NCBI GenBank assembly: GCA_002372325.1
Contig: DFFT01000063.1
Location: 2,581-18,285, forward strand
DNA length: 15,705 nt
Reading direction: 5' to 3'
Source: Succinivibrionaceae bacterium UBA3769
GTDB taxonomy: Bacteria; Pseudomonadota; Gammaproteobacteria; Enterobacterales; Succinivibrionaceae
The number at the start of each line of letters is the position of its first letter. The stretch's first letter is position 1. The translations under genes were made by a program, and so were the position numbers. This document shows, piece by piece, positions 1 to 7,700 of this stretch. The notes beneath the pieces are model-generated. The model was given only the letters and a program-made list of their open reading frames with translations, did no database searches and was not told the origin of the DNA.

Positions 1-705
1 GACGGTGAAAAATGCATCTTTGAAGATATCAGGAAATACTTCAGCCACTCAAAATACGTTATCTACCTTGACTGGTATCATGCCCAGAACAAAGTCATCA
101 ATCTGACTTCAACCGCGATCAAGTCGGTAAGGGTGGATGATCCCCGAGGCGAAGCTGAGTACTATGCCAGGGGCTGCAAAAAAGGACAGATCAGGAAAAG
201 GGACAAAACATCACTGTCGAAATTGTATGCCAGAGCAATATGCAGGATTCTGTGGAGCGGCAATGTTGATGAGGCCATTGATTACATTGGCCACATACCT
301 CCCGAAGACATTAAAGACCCCGGCTGGCTTGAGAAGCTCAAAGACTATATCAGAGGAAAATCGTCATACATAACATGCTACTCGCTGAGGAGGCGCGCCG
401 GGCTGCGGAACTCATCCAACGGAGTTGAAAACGAAAACATGATTCTCATTGCCAACCGCCAAAAACACAAAACCATGAGCTGGCAGAGAAATGTAAGTCC
501 AGCGCTTGCTGCGCTTTCTGCGGTATTTGCTAATGACGAAACAGACTGTTGGTTCAACCGCGGTGAATTGCCTTTCAGTGTATGTGCACCAACGGATACA
601 GATGATTCGGAATCAGTAGAAATGGATGAGCCACCATTCTCTGAAGAGCCGATTATTGATGCACTGACAACGGCAATTCAGGGCTGTCCAAAAGCTGCTG
701 CATAA
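1..705 (+). CDS. DDE-type IS transposase, C-terminal part (5' end outside window)
   Basis: The frame is open from the first base and ends at TAA 703-705, giving 234 visible residues; the true start lies left of the window. Visible residue 24 is the Asp of an LDWYHAQNK motif, the usual second catalytic Asp followed by Tyr-His of DDE transposases. Residue 143 is the Glu of SSNGVENENM, followed by ANRQKHKTMSW, the usual third catalytic position with its basic helix. A helical, basic stretch lies between them. The last 25 or so residues are acidic and probably dispensable. The layout resembles ISLre2/ISKra4-type multi-domain transposases, but I cannot fix the family by eye. Intactness cannot be judged because the N-terminus is missing; nothing visible is frameshifted. 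A GTG at 133 is internal, not the start. It marks the left flank as a site of mobile-element activity. Confidence 0.75.
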   Translation, partial: DGEKCIFEDIRKYFSHSKYVIYLDWYHAQNKVINLTSTAIKSVRVDDPRGEAEYYARGCKKGQIRKRDKTSLSKLYARAICRILWSGNVDEAIDYIGHIPPEDIKDPGWLEKLKDYIRGKSSYITCYSLRRRAGLRNSSNGVENENMILIANRQKHKTMSWQRNVSPALAALSAVFANDETDCWFNRGELPFSVCAPTDTDDSESVEMDEPPFSEEPIIDALTTAIQGCPKAAA

Positions 706-716
706 ATACATGTTAA

Positions 717-773
717 TTAGTTGCAACAGCTAATATGAAACAGCTCGATAATTATCACTAAAATGGTGTTCAT
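717..773 (-). CDS. Putative 18-residue hydrophobic peptide, Ibs-like toxin candidate (copy 2)
   Basis: The ORF reads MNTILVIIIELFHISCCN and stops at TAA 719-717. It starts in a 17-bp cassette (ATGCGGAGGGGAATATG on the minus strand) whose GGAGGGG lies 3 nt before the ATG. An identical cassette precedes the 22-codon ORF exactly 120 bp upstream. Aligned codon by codon, the two ORFs agree in character over the first nine codons (V/I, V/L, V/V, I/I, V/I, I/I at positions 4 to 9), as expected of diverged tandem duplicates. A run of Ile/Leu/Val in an 18-19 residue peptide is the hallmark of Ibs toxins of Sib/Ibs type I systems, which also occur as tandem repeats; that is family knowledge, and the assignment is inference. 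This copy has an internal Glu and His, so it may be degenerate. No antisense RNA is proven. Confidence 0.33.
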   Translation of the reverse strand: MNTILVIIIELFHISCCN

Positions 774-787
774 ATTCCCCTCCGCAT
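771..787 (-). repeat. 17-bp direct repeat, copy 2 (RBS/start cassette)
   Basis: Reads ATGCGGAGGGGAATATG on the minus strand, identical to the copy at 891-907; the period is exactly 120 bp. It contains a GGAGGGG ribosome binding site and the start codon of the 18-codon ORF. Confidence 0.85.
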
Positions 788-824
788 CTACTTTCCGCCA
801 TCTTTCCTGAACTGTCTCATGGGA

Positions 825-893
825 TTACCTCAGGAATATCCTCATAATAATCCGGAAAACAATGGTGATAACAATTACTACAACGATTTGCAT
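825..893 (-). CDS. Putative 22-residue hydrophobic peptide, Ibs-like toxin candidate (copy 1)
   Basis: The ORF begins MQIVVVIVITIV and stops at TAA 827-825. After Met-Gln come ten residues that are all Ile or Val except one Thr; three Arg residues sit in the second half (positions 14, 18 and 22), so the shape is a short membrane-inserting peptide with a basic end. A strong GGAGGGG ribosome binding site ends 3 nt before ATG, inside the 17-bp cassette shared with the 18-codon ORF 120 bp downstream. The size, composition and tandem arrangement match Ibs/Sib-type type I toxins. I see no clear sigma-70 promoter on either strand, so expression and the antisense partner are unproven. It could be a chance ORF, but the duplicated start cassette argues against chance. 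Confidence 0.38.
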   Translation of the reverse strand: MQIVVVIVITIVFRIIMRIFLR

Positions 894-907
894 ATTCCCC
901 TCCGCAT
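891..907 (-). repeat. 17-bp direct repeat, copy 1 (RBS/start cassette)
   Basis: Same 17-mer as at 771-787, same orientation, containing the ribosome binding site and start codon of the 22-codon ORF. An alternative reading is a duplicated IS end, since the transposase gene stops 66 bp before the first copy. Confidence 0.85.
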
Positions 908-1275
908 TTTGATAAAGGTTTGTTCGTGGCAGCCGTAACGGCCTCTCCTCCTAATTATCAACGGCGGAAGGGCCCCTTCCGGAATAAAAAAGTGCAAACG
1001 CAGTAATACGGCAAAAAACGTAATCGTGATTTTTAAGGAAGGAGCAAGCTCTGAATCAGAGATGAAGACACGGGCATCGTCAGGGAACTCTTTTCTGAGA
1101 ACGTTTATAACCTGCCTCTGCGGAAAAAGCGCCGGCATATCTCCCGAAAGACAGGCATCTGCCATGGCCGGGAAATCCTGCCCATGCGATCCGAAAAATA
1201 CCGGGAACAGCCGCAAAACTTAACTGCCATATTGTGTGATCTTCATGCATATTTCCAATTGAGGTATCTCTTATA
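908..1275. other. Intergenic stretch without a convincing gene
   Basis: The stretch holds a perfect 7-bp inverted repeat (CGGAAGG/CCTTCCG, 965-981) and a 13-bp palindrome CTCTGAATCAGAG at 1049-1061. A minus-strand frame from a TTG at 1216 runs 112 codons to 878 and has a moderately protein-like middle, but it has no ribosome binding site, matches no family I recognise and runs into the hydrophobic micro-ORF. At most it is a gene remnant. Confidence 0.4.
1049..1061. repeat. 13-bp palindrome CTCTGAATCAGAG
   Basis: Perfect palindrome about a central A. Its 11-bp core TCTGAATCAGA recurs at 1889-1899. The two sites flank the DUF805 gene. Confidence 0.5.
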
Positions 1276-1277
1276 AT
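1272..1277 (+). promoter_or_regulatory. Perfect -10 hexamer TATAAT (possible promoter for the DUF805 gene)
   Basis: TATAAT lies 48 bp before the GTG start. The correctly spaced -35 position reads ATATTT, a poor match, so a promoter here would be weak or activator-dependent. It conflicts with translation of the overlapping leader ORF. Confidence 0.3.
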
Positions 1278-1329
1278 GGCTAACCGCATTTTCTTTCAAA
1301 TTACTGAATACGAGGTATTAACACAGTGA
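1276..1329 (+). CDS. Possible 17-codon leader peptide overlapping the DUF805 start
   Basis: The ORF reads MANRIFFQITEYEVLTQ. GAGGTAT at 1261-1267 lies 8 nt before its ATG, and the same heptamer at 1312-1318 lies 7 nt before the GTG of the next gene. Its TGA overlaps that GTG (GTGA, 1326-1329), the arrangement that permits translational coupling. A TATAAT at 1272-1277 overlaps the ATG; if that were the main -10 element the leader would not be transcribed, so the two readings compete. No function can be inferred from the sequence. The duplicated ribosome binding site at correct spacing is the main support. Confidence 0.35.
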   Translation: MANRIFFQITEYEVLTQ

Positions 1330-1769
1330 CTGACAACACTCCCATCAAAAATAGTTTCGGCGGAGACGTCGTAAAATCAGAACGCAGAACTCTTATGGAG
1401 GCTATGCGTGTCTGCCTTGTTGAGAAATACGCCTGCTTCAATGGCAGAGCTTCGCGCTCCGAATTCTGGTATTTCACCCTGGGAAGCTTCCTTCTGGTAC
1501 TCGCCGTGCTGATTGTCGGCGCAATACTTGCCGCAGTGCTTGGCAAGGCCGGCGGCATCCTGCTGGGGATTCTTATGGCAGTGGCTTGTTTGGGTCTCAT
1601 TGTTCCCAGCCTGGCAGTTCAGGCACGCCGGCTGCATGACATAAATATGACCGGATGGCTGGTTCTTGCCGGAATTGCTCTTAATGTACTGGCCGGTTTG
1701 GGCACCGTTTTTTATATCATTATCGGTGTGCTCCCCCCGGTAGATGTTGGTAACCAATACAACGATTAA
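1326..1769 (+). CDS. DUF805 family inner-membrane protein
   Basis: 147 residues, the usual length for DUF805. The family signature is complete: FNGRASRSEFW at residues 38-48 and RRLHDINMTGW at 101-111, with hydrophobic segments at about 50-72, 76-98 and 112-136. The last residues (GNQYND) match the family's usual N-x-(Y/F)-G ending only loosely. DUF805 proteins are small inner-membrane proteins of unknown biochemical role, often linked to stress or envelope functions. The GTG start is chosen because GAGGTAT lies 7 nt upstream and the next ATG (1395) would remove the conserved N-terminal helix region. The first 24 residues are polar and probably cytoplasmic. It is alone on the plus strand; a strong terminator follows 190 bp later. 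Confidence 0.9.
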   Translation: MTDNTPIKNSFGGDVVKSERRTLMEAMRVCLVEKYACFNGRASRSEFWYFTLGSFLLVLAVLIVGAILAAVLGKAGGILLGILMAVACLGLIVPSLAVQARRLHDINMTGWLVLAGIALNVLAGLGTVFYIIIGVLPPVDVGNQYND

Positions 1770-1960
1770 AATCATCCAGCTGCGGTAACAGGACGCACAT
1801 ACCAATAATGAAGGCTTTTCCGCCTCTCCAAAGCAAGTTTCCCGGATATCCGGCAAGGCAAGTTATCTGGTGTTTGCAGGAGAAAAGTTCTGAATCAGAA
1901 TCCGGAAAGCGGTGTCCTCATTAGCAGCAATGCCGGAAGACAGGAAACAAGAGAACAGAC
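1770..1960 (+). other. Untranslated stretch between DUF805 and its terminator
   Basis: It contains a 12-bp palindrome CCGGATATCCGG (1842-1853), the TTCTGAATCAGAA site and a 38-codon ORF (1808-1924) without a ribosome binding site or protein-like composition. As it ends in a strong terminator it is either a long 3' UTR or the place of a small RNA. Confidence 0.35.
1888..1900. repeat. 13-bp palindrome TTCTGAATCAGAA
   Basis: Perfect palindrome sharing the TCTGAATCAGA core with 1049-1061. It could be an operator half of a DUF805 regulatory pair, or chance; nothing else decides. Confidence 0.45.
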
Positions 1961-1990
1961 AAGGCCGGAAGTAATATTCCGGCCTTTTTT
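1961..1990 (+). terminator. Rho-independent terminator
   Basis: A perfect 10-bp stem, AAGGCCGGAA (1961-1970) with TTCCGGCCTT (1977-1986), loop GTAATA, and a run of six T (1985-1990) at the end. The A residues on the 5' side make weak bidirectional activity possible. It probably ends DUF805 transcription. Confidence 0.88.
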
Positions 1991-2081
1991 GACTCTGTGA
2001 TGCGGCCGGTGATGCGGGGTGGTCTGGCTCGATAAAGATCATCGAAATACGGAGCGTTACCGCCAGAAGGCAAGGCTCTTG

Positions 2082-2165
2082 TCATAGATTTCTGAGTTTG
2101 TCCCTTTTCTGCTCAGGAGATGTTTTCCGCAGCTCTATCGCCCACGATCCGGTTTTATCTGCCAT
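2082..2165 (-). CDS. Possible 27-residue peptide in repeat copy A
   Basis: A minus-strand ORF starting MADKTGSWAIELRK with GGGGAGG ending 4 nt before the ATG. The start region resembles the ORF that begins just after the UvrD-like helicase stop (2511, MGNKTRPVGDKWAIN), so the similarity may reflect duplicated DNA rather than a conserved protein. The second ORF (2511 to 2320, 63 codons) lacks a good ribosome binding site. Both are unproven. Confidence 0.18.
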   Translation of the reverse strand: MADKTGSWAIELRKTSPEQKRDKLRNL

Positions 2166-2175
2166 TTATCCTCCC
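2134..2175. repeat. Iteron-like cluster A (11-bp units)
   Basis: Degenerate copies of TTTATCGCCCA: CTATCGCCCA (2135-2144), TTTATCTGCCA (2154-2164) and TTTATCCTCCC (2165-2175). The last two are directly adjacent, so the unit is 11 bp. The cluster aligns with the longer cluster at 2468-2521 over about 38 bp at roughly 80 percent identity, in the same orientation. Confidence 0.6.
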
Positions 2176-2269
2176 CTGGCGGGCCGCGGGAGATCCGTAC
2201 ACAGCCATCCAGCGCAATCAATGCAGGCAGGAACAGATGTTAAAGTTCCGAGGAATCATAATTAAGAAG

Positions 2270-2322
2270 GGAAGACGCCTGCGGCGCTTCCTGTTAATAA
2301 TTAAAGGGGCTTTGCCCCTTTA
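2270..2322. repeat. Two adjacent stem-loops in the spacer
   Basis: Stem 1: GGAAG-A-CGCC (2270-2279) with GGCGCTTCC (2283-2291), loop TGC, one bulged A. Stem 2: TAAAGGGGC (2302-2310) with GCCCCTTTA (2314-2322), loop TTT. No T run follows on the plus strand. On the minus strand stem 2 is followed by ATTATTAA, so it could weakly terminate the helicase operon about 200 bp past its stop codon. The unit looks like an interspersed palindromic repeat. Confidence 0.6.
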
Positions 2323-2467
2323 CCCCAAAAAACTGCCACGTATTGAAAAAAAATGAAGCGCAGGCAGCCTCTTAAGGCCGGGACAAGGTGTAATACGGCA
2401 GCTCGACGCGGACAAAACGCCGCCCTGCGGGAAAACGTTCATTTTAGTTTGTGCCAACAGGCCATGG

Positions 2468-2521
2468 TTTATCGCCCATTTATCGCCCACAGGCCGGGTT
2501 TTATTGCCCATTTACCGCTTA
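2468..2521. repeat. Iteron-like cluster B (11-bp units) overlapping the helicase stop codon
   Basis: Two perfect tandem copies of TTTATCGCCCA (2468-2478, 2479-2489), then TTTATTGCCCA (2500-2510) and the weaker TTTACCGCTTA (2511-2521), spaced about 11 bp or one helical turn apart. The last unit contains the stop codon of the minus-strand UvrD-like helicase. Confidence 0.7.
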
Positions 2522-4714
2522 CTCTTTATACACCTCAAACCCCTCATAAGGCTTGTAGCCATGTCCGGTAATTTCTGCAAATCTGACAGCTCTGGTGAGG
2601 GCTACGTATACCAGAGAACGGAACATTTCAGCTTCCTGCTGCTGCTCCTCCGGCCCCAGATTTCTTGAGTATCCCATCTTGTAGGACGAAATGCCGGAAA
2701 TCAAAACCGCTCCGAATTCCAGGCCCTTAACCTCATGCATGGTTTTGACATACACATGTCCCGGTTTGATGCCGTTCCCCTTCTTTCTGTCATCAGGATC
2801 CACTTCAATCCCCATGTTCTTCAAAGCTTCGGTAATTACCGGAACAGCATTCTTGAAGGGAGTGGTCACACAAAGAGCCCATCTGCGGTAATCATCAGAT
2901 GCCAGCAATTCCTTCATGGTTTCAACAATGTGGCTGTACTCCTCCTCTTCGGTTCTGTAAAACATATACCGGGGACGATCGCCGTGCATAACTGAAAAGT
3001 ATCCCTTGAGGGATTCCACCCCATCATTGCCGTCATCAATCCGCAGCGTTTTAACCACCGAAACTGCCTTGTCGCGAATTTCATCCGTGGTGCGGTAGTT
3101 GATTTTGAGCTGCCGGGACTGTCCGCGAATATCAATGCCGCATTTGGAGAAGTTTATCCGGGTGCCGGAATAAATTTTCTGATATGGATCTCCCACCAGG
3201 AAGATATCATTCTCCCCCTTGGGCACCAGAGCTCTGATAAATTTAAGCTCGGTATTTCCCAGATCCTGAAATTCATCAACAATAACATGCTGGTAAGGCT
3301 TCATGCCGTCGCTGACTTCCTCCAGCTTTTCCGTAACCAAAGCATAGAGCTCCAGAGGATCCACGCAGTTCCTGTTAGTCTTCATGTCATTGTACTTCTC
3401 AATCACCCGCCAGATTTCGGCCTTGTCGAGACGGGTAAGTCTGTCAGATCCGCGGCCGGTTCTCCGGGCTTTGAAATAGTCATTCACTGATGCGACACCG
3501 CCAGCCAGGATAACCTGATCATACTCATCCAATAGGAAGCTTGCGGTTTTGCCAAGACTGAAACGCTCCCGGCTCATGGCCTCGTTCATAAGCTTCTTGC
3601 GATCCTTGGCGTCATAGAGGATTGCGGTATTACTGTCTATAAGATGGTAATCCTTCCCCAGTTGCACCAAAAGAGCGTTAATTCTCATATTCTCGCAGCG
3701 TGACGAATAACACCTGATTTTATTCTGAAGAACAGATATATTTGCTGAAAGTCCTTTGGAAAAGGTTAAATAAAGAATTTTGTTTTTATCGTATTTGCCG
3801 GCCAGCCACTTCATGCGGTGCAGAGCCACCACGGTCTTGCCGGTGCCGGCGCCGCCGGTAAGCTTGAAGGGCCCCTTGAAGCTTCTCGTAACATATTTTG
3901 TCTGGGAAGGATGAAGGAAGGCCGTCCATTTATCAAAGTTCTCAGCGTCATTGGAACTGAAAAAGGCGTCGATAATCGGATCGTTGCAGCTGCAAATATG
4001 CCTTCTGGTCTGCGGGTTTTCGCTGATCTGGCTGGTAATGTCCCCGTCCTTCACGAGAGACTGCCGGATCTCAAAGATAATGTTCTCCGCCGTATCGGAC
4101 TCGGTAATAATATCCCGGAGACGTTCAAACACGCCATCGGCAAAAAACTCCTCATGCTTTTGAAGAGCGGCGAGACAGTCAATGCTCCGCACCAAAGCAA
4201 ACTGATCCCCGGGCACGCCCAGCTTGACAAGCTCGTCATCAGAGAGGTTTTTGAGGAGATCGGATTTAGGGTCCTCCGCTGTTGCCTCAGCCGGCGCCGG
4301 AACTTCTGCCGGAGCCGGTTCCGGTTTCGGCGCCGGAGCCTGAGGCTCCGGAGCAATGCCTTCCAGCCTGAAGGTCTTGGAGATCTGAAGCTCCTGAATC
4401 TCGGAATTCCAAATAATCCGATGGCCGGTACGCCATTTCCTGACCTCATCAGAAGAACCGATGTAAATCAGAACAAAGGCGCTGGATATTTTGCCGGCCA
4501 GAAATTCATAGGAGGCCTGCTCTTCAACGGGGATGGTGTAAAGCTCAATTCCGGCGGCCTTGACATCGCTGCTGAGATATTTCTGAAGCTCGCTGTCTTC
4601 AATATTTCTGAGGCTGCTGACAATCCCGGTAAAGCTTCCCTTTATCTTAGAGGGACAGTTTTTCTTCAGAGCATCGGTGAACGTATCTGTTAAGTTAACA
4701 CTGTATTCTGACAT
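2519..4714 (-). CDS. UvrD/Rep-like superfamily 1 helicase with N-terminal accessory domain
   Basis: 731 residues with all SF1 motifs: Q motif FLHPSQ (266-271), Walker A GGAGTGKT (287-294), motif Ia LYLTFSKG (314-321), Walker B VDEFQDL (479-485), motif III VGDPYQKIY (507-515), motif IV NYRTTDE (539-545), motif V KTMHEVKGLEF (657-667) and motif VI VALTRA (704-709). An ATP-driven 3'-5' DNA translocase is the expected activity. Residues 1-115 form a separate alpha/beta domain, followed by an Ala/Pro/Glu linker (120-148) and LLKNLSDDELVKLGVP (153-168), a segment I associate with helicases bearing an N-terminal RelE-like toxin-fold domain; that is recollection, not a search. AAGGAGAT lies 6 nt before ATG. 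The gene starts 28 bp after the stop of the giant helicase and is probably co-translated with it. GajB of Gabija is also UvrD-like, but no GajA is present. Confidence 0.94.
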   Translation of the reverse strand: MSEYSVNLTDTFTDALKKNCPSKIKGSFTGIVSSLRNIEDSELQKYLSSDVKAAGIELYTIPVEEQASYEFLAGKISSAFVLIYIGSSDEVRKWRTGHRIIWNSEIQELQISKTFRLEGIAPEPQAPAPKPEPAPAEVPAPAEATAEDPKSDLLKNLSDDELVKLGVPGDQFALVRSIDCLAALQKHEEFFADGVFERLRDIITESDTAENIIFEIRQSLVKDGDITSQISENPQTRRHICSCNDPIIDAFFSSNDAENFDKWTAFLHPSQTKYVTRSFKGPFKLTGGAGTGKTVVALHRMKWLAGKYDKNKILYLTFSKGLSANISVLQNKIRCYSSRCENMRINALLVQLGKDYHLIDSNTAILYDAKDRKKLMNEAMSRERFSLGKTASFLLDEYDQVILAGGVASVNDYFKARRTGRGSDRLTRLDKAEIWRVIEKYNDMKTNRNCVDPLELYALVTEKLEEVSDGMKPYQHVIVDEFQDLGNTELKFIRALVPKGENDIFLVGDPYQKIYSGTRINFSKCGIDIRGQSRQLKINYRTTDEIRDKAVSVVKTLRIDDGNDGVESLKGYFSVMHGDRPRYMFYRTEEEEYSHIVETMKELLASDDYRRWALCVTTPFKNAVPVITEALKNMGIEVDPDDRKKGNGIKPGHVYVKTMHEVKGLEFGAVLISGISSYKMGYSRNLGPEEQQQEAEMFRSLVYVALTRAVRFAEITGHGYKPYEGFEVYKE

Positions 4715-4742
4715 CGCATCATCTCCTTGCTATTCCTAAACA

Positions 4743-7700
4743 TCACTGCTTTTGGCAGCCGGGAATATCACTCAGCCTGAAGTCTTTGGAAAACACCGCT
4801 TTCCCTCCGGCTTCCTTAACCCTTTCATATCCGGCAGCATCATCATTGCCGAGCACTATGAGATACCCCTTTTCAACAAAATAAAGATCACAATCCTCCC
4901 CCGGTTCCACAACAAGCTTAAGAGGATCGGAAATAAAGGCAGCAAAATTATCATCGCCGTCATAACAGTCATCGCCATAGCTAAAATCCGCCCCCAGAAG
5001 ACCGGAACCGCCAAGAAGCTTCATCGCTTCGGAAATCCCAGGGTAGATCCTGAGCTCCTTCTCTGAAAACACCTTTATCTTGCGCTCGAAACCCTCGGGA
5101 AGCTTTAAGTCCTTAAGCTCCTCCTCATAGCTGATTTCATCTGGCTTCTCTGATATCTCAGGTGCCTCTGACACCTTCCCGGAAGTCTGCTCCGGAACGC
5201 TGCCGGAAGAAGCGGGAGCAGCCTGAACGGGATCCTTAAGATCCCGGGGCATCCTGATAAGATCCTCCTGTCTCGTGATTTCCGCATAATGGGGGAGCAA
5301 GGCCAGAAGGTTGTACGCATGCCAGAAATGCTGCCATTCCTGTTTATCAAGATCCGGGCTTTCACTGCCGTCGGCGGTAACCTGATATCCCGGCCGGCTC
5401 ATCCGGAAATGGACTGAGCCCCGGAGCTCCGATTTATTACCTAAAGAAAAGTAAATGCGGGGGATTTTGCCGGGCTTTTCTAATGAGGCCCGGCCGGGCA
5501 GTTCAAAGGGATCCCTGCCAGCCAGATACATAACAGCATCTTTTTTTCCGGCCTTCATTTCTCTTACCAGAGCCGCCTTTGCTTCTGACAAATCTTTATA
5601 ATTTTCAGTAAAGGGAAGATTAAGGAGACTGTCAGCCAAAACCGCATCTCTGGGGTTATCTATCAAAGCAGCCGCCGTAAACCCGAAAAACACCTTCCGG
5701 AGATAATCAGGATGCGGATGAAGCAGGATAAAGATAAGCTGATTTAAAGCATCCTTGCCGCCGGACTCTTTGGCACTGGAAACCTTGTCTCTGGAGAAAA
5801 GCGGATGGCTTTTCTTAAGCTCCCGGGCGGCCGCTAAATACTCTTTAAGCATGGCGGCGACGGTTTTCGGCAAATTACCTTCGCCTTTGCTGTAGTCATC
5901 ATAGATGCTGTCGCTGCTTCCGATAAGCTCGCTGTACTCCCCGGTCTCTTCATTCTTCTGGTATTTGACAATATCATCCCAGGTAAGAGTCCAGGCAATA
6001 TACTGATTTTTACGGCCGGTGTTGCCTCTTCTGAGCTCCTCTCTGATTTCCAGATCCCGGAAAAACCGCGGCTCTTCTCCGGAAATGCTGCAGCCGTGAT
6101 AACGGTAGCCGTCAAGATAGAGAAGAATTTTAGCGGGAGCGAAAGAGTTCTCCGCATCATCATCCCTGACATCATCCCGGCCGTCATTCCGGGTATCATA
6201 TTTCTGCACCATCTTCCCGGGGCCGCTTTCTTCATAAAGCCATTCTTCATAGCTCCTGAGTTCAAACAGGTAATCCGGCACCGTATAGGGTATCCGGCGC
6301 GCCTCCTGGGAGCAGATATCAGCTTCGGGAATGATGCGGTACGCAAATTTAAGCATTCTCTTTTTCCGGTCAGAAAGATCCTCTGTCCGGGAGCCCTGCC
6401 ACAGCCACCCGGAGCCGTCTTCGTCATCCAGAGCTCTGAAGGTGTCCTCGCATCTTCCGGCATATTTTTCCAGAAGCTCCAGAAACTCCCCTTCCAGCAT
6501 GCTTTCATCAGGTTCCTCTCCCAGTCTCAGACTGGCAAGGTCATCATGACATTCCTGGAACCCCTGCATGACGCTTTCAGTCTGCTTCAGGAGACTTTCC
6601 ACATACTTGACGGTACGGGATTTTTTAAGCTGATTTCTGTCCTGTCCGTAAAAATTAACGCAGTTGTAGCAGCCGTCAGAGCGGCAGGGGCAGGCGGAAA
6701 TCGCCTGGTATCCGGCCTGAAATACATCCTGAAATACCAGTCTGTTCTCCTGATCCCCGCTCTTTTCCATCAGCTTTTTAAGATAGCCGGTACCTCCGGG
6801 AACTCTGTCGTAAATCACCAGATATTCGTCAAAGTTGGCGGTTCTGGGGTTGTACTCGTTATAGAAGACAAAATCCAGATGATCCGGAGAGCCCCCGTAA
6901 TAGGACTTGATGCCCTGCCGGAGCACGGCCCGGATCATCTCTCCCTTCTCGGTGCCGCTGTTGCCGTTGCCGGAAGACAGGTTGTGATAGGACGGAAGAA
7001 GAATGCGGAGGGCTTCGGTGGAAAATTCCCGCATAAGCCAGGTTTCCGCAAAAAGACGCTGCCCGCTGCCGGGGATCTCATCGGAAAGACCGGTGAGCTT
7101 CTGATATCTGCAAAACCGGAAATGCGGATCCTCCGGTTTTACCTGACTTCTGGACTGCTCCCGGGAGTATCTCAGGCCGCTTTCATTCATATCTCCGCGA
7201 TGATGTTCATAGTAGTCCCGAAGAGAGGTGATCTTGCCGCAGGAGGTACACACCACAAAGCCGTGCTTCTTAACCTTTCTGCCGTTGACCGTGGGAGACT
7301 CCCGATCAGATTCCCGGTCATTCCCGTAATTAACCGCGGTAATTTTTACCTTGTCGCAGAATTCCACGGCAAAGGGAATTTCCCGGATCACATAAGCCGG
7401 CCCCTTTCTGCTTTCAAAGGAGAAATGATTCTGAGTAATATAACTGCTGAAATCCCGTTCTTCCCGGGCATTGTTCAGCAAACTGGCATTTTTGCGGGTC
7501 ATTTCGCTCAGCATGGCCGGCATCTGCATAAAGAAATGCTGCTTAAGCCCGGAAGAGCCGCATTTCGGGCAGTACTGCTTATTTACCTCCATGAAAAGGC
7601 CGTCGCATTTCCCGCAATAGTAATACCTGACAAGACCGGAGCCGGAGTTTTTTGAAGGAGATGAGCTTCTGACACTTTCCGTTCTGCCGGCAGCTCCGGG

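Noticed and set aside
878..1216. 112-codon minus-strand frame
   Set aside because: TTG start without a ribosome binding site and no recognisable family; kept only as a possible remnant in the spacer description.
2320..2511. 63-codon minus-strand frame right after the UvrD-like helicase
   Set aside because: No good ribosome binding site; composition looks untranslated and its start lies within the repeat cluster. It reads through the stem-loop unit.
2468..2521. CRISPR-like repeats
   Set aside because: Units are 11 bp, adjacent and diverging, with no unique spacers and no cas genes.
3818..4693. 291-codon plus-strand open frame
   Set aside because: Antisense to the N-terminal half of the UvrD-like helicase and without family-like composition.
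6096..7655. 519-codon plus-strand open frame
   Set aside because: It lies antisense inside the giant helicase, which has clear motifs there; it has no ribosome binding site and is a by-product of GC-rich codon use.
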